Shown: positions 59,038-64,000 of the stretch, one piece after another
How the letters are laid out: every line of letters starts with the position of its first letter
Position numbering within the stretch: the first letter of the stretch is position 1
Source of the DNA: JAAOII01 sp965207705
Lineage (GTDB): Bacteria > Pseudomonadota > Gammaproteobacteria > CBDBNL01 > JAAOII01
Assembly: GCA_965207705.1 (NCBI GenBank)
Contig: OZ242292.1
Location: forward strand, 310,001 to 374,000
Reading direction: 5' to 3'
Length of the DNA stretch: 64,000 nt
The notes under the pieces: model-generated
Database searches by the model: none
The model's input: the letters and a program-made list of their open reading frames with translations, nothing else
Told to the model about the DNA's origin: nothing
Position numbers and translations under genes: made by a program

Positions 59038-59090
59038 TCAGGCATTTTGCGGGCGGAGCGCAGCTCCGCCCCTACAGCAGACCTGTGTCG
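59038..59090. repeat. Dispersed palindromic element, intact copy
   Basis: Core hairpin GGGCGGAGC (59051-59059), 3-nt loop GCA, GCTCCGCCC (59063-59071), flanked by TCAGGCATTTTGC and CCTACAGCAGACCTGTGTCG. It lies between the convergent mfd and GT25 genes. The core recurs at 60501-60521 and the two arms, split apart, at 24251-24273 and 24439-24465. There is no T-run, so it is not a standard terminator. Confidence 0.85.
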
Positions 59091-59125
59091 CAAGAATTTA
59101 TACACCATCCAGGGCCTGCGTCAAA

Positions 59126-60004
59126 TTAAATATCTGGGTCAACGCTTCCTTTCACATAATCACGCGATAATACAAAAAGCAATGTGGCACGAACACGGCG
59201 TATTGACAATCGCATAAATTTGGTTAATAACTTGATAGAGGGGAATATTTTAACCAACCAATTCTCTATTTTATTCAATGACCTTATAGCAACATTGTAA
59301 TGAGGGGCAACTAAAGGCCTACCTAATATACACCTTTCTATTCTTTCATCATTATGATACAACAAACTTGGACTAATGCCTAAGGTGCCAGGGATTTCAC
59401 AGGAAGATAAATATCTATCAGACATCAGAGCATTGTGTTTGGTGCTATATTCTAATACCATTTTTGCCGCCTTGCGAGTAATGATATAACCAAATGCGCC
59501 GCGTGGTCTAAGGATAAACTTGCCTATGCGATAATCCGCTGAGTTTAAGAAATTCAATCTGCGATTTTTCCACAAGCTCAGAGGATACAAATATTTTTTA
59601 AAAAATGGATCGCCAAGTGTATGAACATAGTATCCCAAGTAAATGAGATTCCATTCTATAGGAATATCCTTGATATTACGCAGGAAAGTTAGCGCATCAT
59701 CAGTAATAACCGCATCATCTTCTAAAATTAAAGCGTAGTCCTGCTTTTTCTGTAGAATAATCTCATAGACATTGCGATGAGATATAGCGCAACCTCTTTC
59801 CCCCGCTGTAAGCAAACGTGACAAGTAAGGAGAATTTTCATTCATGTTGTATCTCAAATTATCATATTCATTCAAGAAATTTCCGTCAGTAGCAGTAACC
59901 AACTCATAAGAAATACCAATATCCTTGAGGTGGTCTTCCATGCGATCTCTCCTTTCTCTTGCCCACGCCAGATTAATTAGATAAACTGGAATATCTATAC
60001 TCAT
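59126..60004 (-). CDS. Glycosyltransferase family 25 (LPS/glycan biosynthesis)
   Basis: GT25 enzymes transfer galactose or related sugars to LPS or other glycans. The 292-residue protein shows the family start VYLINLAWARERRDRMEDHL, the TAGERGCAISHRNVYEIIL segment and the metal-binding ALILEDDAVI motif near residue 95. A C-terminal hydrophobic stretch (LLFVLSRDYV) is short and not a clear anchor. Acceptor and donor sugars are unknown. It is a single gene with its own promoter (TATAAT 7 nt before the ATG), divergent from the glutathione-reductase-like gene, and not within an LPS cluster. Confidence 0.87.
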   Translation of the reverse strand: MSIDIPVYLINLAWARERRDRMEDHLKDIGISYELVTATDGNFLNEYDNLRYNMNENSPYLSRLLTAGERGCAISHRNVYEIILQKKQDYALILEDDAVITDDALTFLRNIKDIPIEWNLIYLGYYVHTLGDPFFKKYLYPLSLWKNRRLNFLNSADYRIGKFILRPRGAFGYIITRKAAKMVLEYSTKHNALMSDRYLSSCEIPGTLGISPSLLYHNDERIERCILGRPLVAPHYNVAIRSLNKIENWLVKIFPSIKLLTKFMRLSIRRVRATLLFVLSRDYVKGSVDPDI

Positions 60005-60011
60005 AATTCAA

Positions 60012-60041
60012 ATTATACCGCAGAATTAATTAAAGTGTAAA
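60012..60041 (-). promoter_or_regulatory. Promoter of the GT25 gene, predicted leaderless
   Basis: Minus strand TTTACA (60036-60041), 18-bp spacer, TATAAT (60012-60017), then 7 nt and the ATG at 60002-60004. Its -35 overlaps the -10 of the divergent glutathione-reductase-like gene. Confidence 0.55.
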
Positions 60042-60043
60042 AT
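60038..60043 (+). promoter_or_regulatory. -10 element of the glutathione-reductase-like gene, predicted leaderless
   Basis: TAAAAT followed by 7 nt (GGAGTTA) and the ATG at 60051. The alternative upstream ATG at 60042 lies inside the box, so it would not be on this transcript. Confidence 0.4.
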
Positions 60044-60050
60044 GGAGTTA

Positions 60051-61679
60051 ATGGTTACAAAAAAATACGATTTTATAGTTATCGGCGCGGGTTCGGGCGG
60101 AGTTCGCGCGGCTAGATTGGCAGCGGCAAAGGGGCTTAAAACTCTTATCATAGAAGGACGGCATTGGGGAGGCACCTGTGTAAATCTTGGATGTGTGCCC
60201 AAAAAGTTTTTGGTGTTTGCTGCTGACTATGGACGATACTTTAACAGCGCTGTGGATTATGGCTGGGATAGCAATTCACCTACAGATAATTCTATTAGTG
60301 GTTCTCAGCAAATAAACTGGGACAAGTTAAGAAATAATATTAACCAAGAAACAACCCGCTTGCAAGAAATTTATTGCAAACTACTAAATGACTCGGGGGT
60401 AGATATGGTTAATGGATATGGTTACTTTCTTTCGCCTAACGAGGTTGCAGTAGTCAACAAAGCTACTGGGCGAGAAGGAGCGTCCTCAGGCAATTCATTC
60501 GGGCGGAGCGCAGCTCCGCCCCTACAGAATCTAATGGGCAATATGTCAGGCAAGGCAGAGGATGTTATAGATAGTTTCAGCGCGCCTAAGATTCTAATTG
60601 CCAGTGGAGGAACAGCAACTAAACCAAATATCCCCGGCAATGAATTGGGCTTGATTTCAGATGATATGTTCAGTTTGCCAACATTTCCGCGCAAACTATG
60701 TATTCTTGGTGGCGGTTATATTGCTCTTGAATTTGCTTGTATTTTTGCAGCTTTGGGCAGTGAAGTAACTTTAATTAATCGCTCGCAGCGTCTGTTGCGT
60801 GGCTTTGATGAAGAACTTGCTGAATTTGCCAACGCAGAAATGCAAAAGCATAACAATATAAAGGTAATGCTTAATAGTAATATTGAGTCATTAAATCGCA
60901 GCGCCAATTCCATATCTACAAATTCCATATCTGCAAATTCTATATCTACAAACTCCGTCCCTGCAAACAAAGATGCAGATGGAATAGATACATCCATAAC
61001 AGTTAATTTACTTGGTAAATCGCAGCAAAAACTCACAGCCGATGCAGTTCTCTTTGCTACTGGCAGAAAGCCCAATACCTCATCACTACAGCTTAATAAT
61101 GTGTTTAGCGGATCGTCTGCGACTGATGCAGTTTCTCCTTCAGGGGCGATAGAAGTTAATGACTATTATGAAAGCGCGCAAAAAGGTATCTTTGCCATTG
61201 GTGACGTTATCAACAGAGTTCAATTAACTCCAGTTGCCATAGCTGAGGCAAAAATACTAATAGCATCTAATTTTGGCGAAGTTTCTTCCTCACCTAATTC
61301 CTCTAGTTCCTCTAGTTCCTTGCCTAAATACGAACCGCTAGATTATAAGAAAATTCCAGCTGCCGTTTTTTGCCGTCCTGAGATAGCCGCAATTGGGCTT
61401 AGCGAAGAACTGGCGACGAAATCACATAACATTGAAGTGTATAAAAAGGACTTCATCCCCATGCAAGAAGCATTTGCCTCACAAAAGAAAAGGTTTTTCA
61501 TTAAGCTTATATGTGAAAAAGGCAGCAATAAGATACTTGGTATTCATATAGCAGGACAAGGCGCGGCGGAAATGATGCAAGGGTTTGCTGTTGGCTATAC
61601 GGCAGGTTTAAGCAAAGATGACTTGCTTCAAACTATAGGCATACATCCAACAATTGCCGAAGAATTGGTTACTATGTAG
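60051..61679 (+). CDS. gor: Glutathione-disulfide reductase-like flavoprotein, with palindromic and minisatellite insertions
   Basis: Pyridine nucleotide-disulfide oxidoreductase of the glutathione reductase branch. It has the FAD motif YDFIVIGAGSGGVRAARLAA, redox disulfide GGTCVNLGCVPKK, the NADPH motif LGGGYIALEFACIFAALG with following NRSQRLLRGFDEE, and the C-terminal IGIHPTIAEELV containing the catalytic His-Glu pair. At 542 residues it is about 90 longer than E. coli Gor (450). Extra parts are an in-frame copy of the GGGCGGAGC palindrome (encoding GRSAAPPL near residue 151), a (NSIST)n insertion near 286-305, and a poly-Ser stretch. ATG 60051 is preferred to 60042 on promoter and homology grounds. 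Trypanothione-type substrates cannot be excluded. Confidence 0.88.
   Translation: MVTKKYDFIVIGAGSGGVRAARLAAAKGLKTLIIEGRHWGGTCVNLGCVPKKFLVFAADYGRYFNSAVDYGWDSNSPTDNSISGSQQINWDKLRNNINQETTRLQEIYCKLLNDSGVDMVNGYGYFLSPNEVAVVNKATGREGASSGNSFGRSAAPPLQNLMGNMSGKAEDVIDSFSAPKILIASGGTATKPNIPGNELGLISDDMFSLPTFPRKLCILGGGYIALEFACIFAALGSEVTLINRSQRLLRGFDEELAEFANAEMQKHNNIKVMLNSNIESLNRSANSISTNSISANSISTNSVPANKDADGIDTSITVNLLGKSQQKLTADAVLFATGRKPNTSSLQLNNVFSGSSATDAVSPSGAIEVNDYYESAQKGIFAIGDVINRVQLTPVAIAEAKILIASNFGEVSSSPNSSSSSSSLPKYEPLDYKKIPAAVFCRPEIAAIGLSEELATKSHNIEVYKKDFIPMQEAFASQKKRFFIKLICEKGSNKILGIHIAGQGAAEMMQGFAVGYTAGLSKDDLLQTIGIHPTIAEELVTM
60501..60527. repeat. Palindromic element core inserted in frame in the glutathione-reductase-like gene
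   Basis: GGGCGGAGC-GCA-GCTCCGCCC (60501-60521) plus CCTACAG, identical to the core of the intergenic copy at 59051-59077. It is read as GRSAAPPLQ without breaking the frame. Confidence 0.9.
60906..60965 (+). repeat. 15-bp minisatellite (4 units) in gor encoding NSIST/NSISA repeats
   Basis: Four 15-bp units: AATTCCATATCTACA, two near-copies, and a diverged fourth. It is in frame. Confidence 0.88.
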
Positions 61680-61751
61680 TAGGGGAGTTTTACACTCAAG
61701 TATACAAGTATATAAGTCCATAAATATATCAAAAAAAGCAGGGAAAGCAGG

Positions 61752-61757
61752 TATAAT
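61752..61757 (+). promoter_or_regulatory. -10 element of the HExxH lipoprotein gene, predicted leaderless
   Basis: TATAAT followed by 7 nt (ACTCCTT) and the ATG at 61765. Confidence 0.5.
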
Positions 61758-61764
61758 ACTCCTT

Positions 61765-63234
61765 ATGGGAAGTTTATTTCAGCCGGCAAGCATCCTGAGG
61801 ATATTATCTGTGGTTGCAGGGCTAATAGTTCTGAGCTCTTGTGGCTCAAAAGCAGACGCGTCTTTACAAAATCAGGCAGTTAATGTTGCAGCAGGAGACG
61901 AAGCAGCGTCCGCAGATGGCGCGGTTCAAACATTTGCATTTCAATCTACAAGCAATCCCCAGCCGTATAGTTTCTCTGGTGCTACTGAAGCAAACACCTT
62001 AGAAAAATGCTTGTTTACCAAACCCTGTAAAATATCACAACTACCGCCAATTGGCTTGACAACAAACGCTATAACCATTGATTCGGTTATGGAGAGAGTG
62101 TGGAGTACAGAGCCATGGATGACACAGCGAATTAAGGAATTATTAACAGCTCTGCCTAGTGAATATCTACGCTTATTTCGTCCAGTTACTGGAATAGCTA
62201 TAGCGGATTATGTGGGACCTTCCCACTACTGGGCTGCTACTGGTGGCATTTACATAAACCCCTCTTTTTTATGGCTAACCCAAGAAGAAAAAGACAGTGT
62301 AGCAGTTTATGAGGATGAGCGCATCAAAAAAAGTAAGCAACTAAATTTTAGAGTGAAGTGGCGCTATGTTGGACAAAACTCTACAACTCCTATATTAAGC
62401 GGAGCTGCTGCTAACAAAGTTGATGAGCGCCAGCTACAGAATATATTAGGTATTTTTGCAGCTATGCTTAGCCATGAATTGGCTCATGCCAACGACTATT
62501 TACCCCCCCATGCATTAGAACTACTTGACCACCAAGAAACTTTTGCCGATGCAGTTTATTATGGCAAGAACAATGATATTCCAATGCTACGAATTTCAAA
62601 AAATTTGCAAGACAAGTACCCTATAGCCAATCAGCTAACCAACCTTGCCCGCGCTTATTATGGAGGCATAGATTCTGCTGGCTATCAAGATTGGCAGGCA
62701 TCAGATGTAGGATTCTCTTTTCAATATGATGGCGCCTCAAGTTTATACGGACACTACAGTAAAGAAGAAGATATTGCTATGTTATTTGAAGAAATTATGA
62801 TGAAAGAATTTTTCTCACTGGATAGAGAGATGGGCTTTGCCGATATAACGGATGATTTAGCGCATAATAATACTGGTTGCCAAGCACATAAAGTCCGTTG
62901 GGCGCAAAGAAATAGATTTGCAGCGCCGAGTGTGCGCCAACGCGCCGAATATGTGGCTCGGCAGATTCTTCCTGAATATGATTTCAGCGAGTTATTTAAC
63001 CAGCTAACTTCTTCAACTCAATTAGAAACAGATTGGTGCTCGCATCATCATAGCATTGATATAAGTCCCGATATTGATTCTTATAGTGGAAGCGCCTGGG
63101 ACAACGACGACATTCATATTCAAGAGCATAATTTACAAGGTTTTCATAAAAACATAATGAAGGACTTAAGCAATCCCGTCAACTCCAAGGATGATTCATT
63201 TATTCCGTCATATATTCCCTCACATATTAATTGA
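61765..63234 (+). CDS. Lipoprotein with HExxH metallopeptidase-like motif
   Basis: Not assigned to a named family. The frame is open from 61654, inside gor, but ATG 61765 gives a signal peptide with lipobox VLSSC (Cys26) and has a -10 box 7 nt upstream. The about 489-residue product carries SHELAHANDY: His237, Glu238 and His241 form a zinc-binding HExxH. A downstream HQETFADA (Glu258, Asp262) could supply the third ligand in a gluzincin-like arrangement. The middle part is Tyr/Asp-rich and the C-terminus is His/Asp/Ser-rich (CSHHHSIDISPDID). It is followed by an M16 peptidase gene after 34 bp. Catalysis is an inference from the motif; the substrate is unknown. Confidence 0.75.
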   Translation: MGSLFQPASILRILSVVAGLIVLSSCGSKADASLQNQAVNVAAGDEAASADGAVQTFAFQSTSNPQPYSFSGATEANTLEKCLFTKPCKISQLPPIGLTTNAITIDSVMERVWSTEPWMTQRIKELLTALPSEYLRLFRPVTGIAIADYVGPSHYWAATGGIYINPSFLWLTQEEKDSVAVYEDERIKKSKQLNFRVKWRYVGQNSTTPILSGAAANKVDERQLQNILGIFAAMLSHELAHANDYLPPHALELLDHQETFADAVYYGKNNDIPMLRISKNLQDKYPIANQLTNLARAYYGGIDSAGYQDWQASDVGFSFQYDGASSLYGHYSKEEDIAMLFEEIMMKEFFSLDREMGFADITDDLAHNNTGCQAHKVRWAQRNRFAAPSVRQRAEYVARQILPEYDFSELFNQLTSSTQLETDWCSHHHSIDISPDIDSYSGSAWDNDDIHIQEHNLQGFHKNIMKDLSNPVNSKDDSFIPSYIPSHIN

Positions 63235-63268
63235 GACGTACTTTTTATTCCTAATAAAATAATCAAGG

Positions 63269-64000
63269 ATGAAGAAATACATATTGCTATCAACAGCTTT
63301 AATTGTCGGCGTTGGCATATATTTTTATATTAACTTCTATACCGATATTTATACCAAAGTGGAAAACACCAATACACTTAATTCTTCAGGTTATTCAAGC
63401 CAGTCAAGCCAATTGAGCCAACAAATTAAAACCGAGTTCAGTAACGAGGACTTCATAAAAAGTCCAAACGAAAATAGAATACATTATTCTTATTTTTTGC
63501 CGAACGGGCTGCAGGTTCTGCTAATATCCGATGATGACACCAAAAAATCCGCGGCAAGTTTAGACCTTAACATAGGTAGTGGCAACAACCCACCACATCG
63601 TTTAGGGCTAGCTCATTATCTGGAACATATACTATTCTTAGGAACAGATAAGTACCCTGAAGCGGATGGCTTTCAAGATTTTATTAGCGGGCATGGCGGC
63701 AGTTACAATGCTTACACCGCCCACGAAAACACCAATTATTTTTTTGATATACAAAATGAGTACTTCCCCGAGGCATTAGATAGATTTGCCGATTTTTTTA
63801 TTGCCCCTATATTTAATCCAGATTTTGCTGAAAGAGAACGCAATGTTGTTGACTCCGAGTTCTATACTGGATTAAATAATGATGGCAGAAGATTTTATGC
63901 GGTCTTCCAAGAAGTGATAAATCCCAAGCATCCTATGGCGTCATTTACAGTTGGAAACAAAGATACATTAAGCGGAGATGCGAAGAAGCTAATTGCTGAT
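63269..64000 (+). CDS. M16 family (insulysin/pitrilysin-type) zinc metallopeptidase, partial
   Basis: The first 244 residues are visible; the gene runs past the right edge. An N-terminal hydrophobic segment (about 5-23) acts as a signal peptide or anchor, followed by a short Ser/Gln-rich linker with a SSQ-type repeat. The inverted zinc motif HxxEH is present as HYLEHILFLGTDKYPEADGF, and the downstream glutamate region reads ERERNVVDSEF, both diagnostic of the M16 active domain; the surrounding YNAYTAHENTNYFFDI matches pitrilysin and insulysin. AAGG precedes the ATG. Pairing with the HExxH lipoprotein suggests an envelope proteolysis unit. Confidence 0.93.
   Translation, partial: MKKYILLSTALIVGVGIYFYINFYTDIYTKVENTNTLNSSGYSSQSSQLSQQIKTEFSNEDFIKSPNENRIHYSYFLPNGLQVLLISDDDTKKSAASLDLNIGSGNNPPHRLGLAHYLEHILFLGTDKYPEADGFQDFISGHGGSYNAYTAHENTNYFFDIQNEYFPEALDRFADFFIAPIFNPDFAERERNVVDSEFYTGLNNDGRRFYAVFQEVINPKHPMASFTVGNKDTLSGDAKKLIAD

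Noticed and set aside
59051..59071. Bidirectional intrinsic terminator between mfd and GT25
   Set aside because: The hairpin is strong but lacks a T-run on either side, and the same sequence occurs inside the coding region of gor, where termination would be harmful.
61654..61764. Upstream start of the HExxH lipoprotein within gor
   Set aside because: The upstream part gives no signal peptide, overlaps gor, and lies before the -10 box that precedes ATG 61765.

Overview
The window looks like chromosomal core DNA from a Gram-negative bacterium, most likely a gammaproteobacterium of modest GC content. The support is gene content and order: rpsP-rimM-trmD-rplS followed by dsbC and hom, scpA-scpB-rluB, exbB-exbD-lpxK-kdsB next to comEC, tolQ-tolR-tolA-tolB, separate glyQ and glyS, a homodimeric-type aceE, a Gly-Cys tRNA pair, and lipid A/KDO genes. 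No phage genes, insertion sequences, integrases, CRISPR arrays or rRNA genes were seen. The species cannot be named from this alone.

Layout. 1-8.7 kb: aceE (cut by the left edge) behind a CinA N-terminal-domain gene, divergent tsaD, then sseA-rnr-rlmB-nadB on the minus strand. 8.7-11.9 kb: glyQ-glyS. 12-18.5 kb (minus): kdsB, lpxK, exbD, exbB, a TauE/SafE permease and comEC. 18.6-24.6 kb: a hendecad-repeat coiled-coil membrane protein, a giant repeat-built lipoprotein (fibronectin-III-like, calcium-binding and GLUG repeats) and an intergenic satellite. 24.6-31 kb (plus): groES-groEL, tRNA-Gly, tRNA-Cys, pncC, def-fmt and a yejF-like ABC ATPase. 31-35.5 kb (minus): yejE-like permease and tolBARQ. 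35.5-46.3 kb (minus): two tandem lipoprotein subtilases, ruvB, sucD, a free-standing subtilase-propeptide-like secreted protein, sucC, lpdA and hom. 46.4-53.2 kb (minus): dsbC, rplS, trmD, rimM, rpsP, a second coiled-coil paralogue, rluB, scpB and scpA. 53.2-64 kb: dsbD-mfd, a GT25 glycosyltransferase, a glutathione-reductase-like gene, a HExxH lipoprotein and an M16 peptidase cut by the right edge.

Most genes are housekeeping: translation and its quality control, the TCA cycle/PDH complex, envelope energisation (Tol and Exb), LPS synthesis, DNA repair and segregation, and periplasmic disulfide chemistry (DsbC and DsbD). The accessory part is extracytoplasmic: two P-domain subtilases, a separate propeptide-like protein, a HExxH lipoprotein, an insulysin-type peptidase, and a repeat lipoprotein likely to sit at the cell surface.

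Three genome-level oddities stand out. (1) At about a dozen genes a TATAAT-like -10 box lies only 6-8 nt upstream of the start codon with no Shine-Dalgarno, which predicts widespread leaderless transcription. (2) Many housekeeping proteins carry in-frame low-complexity insertions or tails encoded by minisatellites whose period is a multiple of 3 (RNase R, S16, RuvB, GlyQ, ComEC, DsbD, glutathione reductase and others). (3) A GC-rich palindromic element is dispersed in the window: once intact between genes, once in frame inside the glutathione reductase gene, and once split by a 16-bp satellite upstream of groES.
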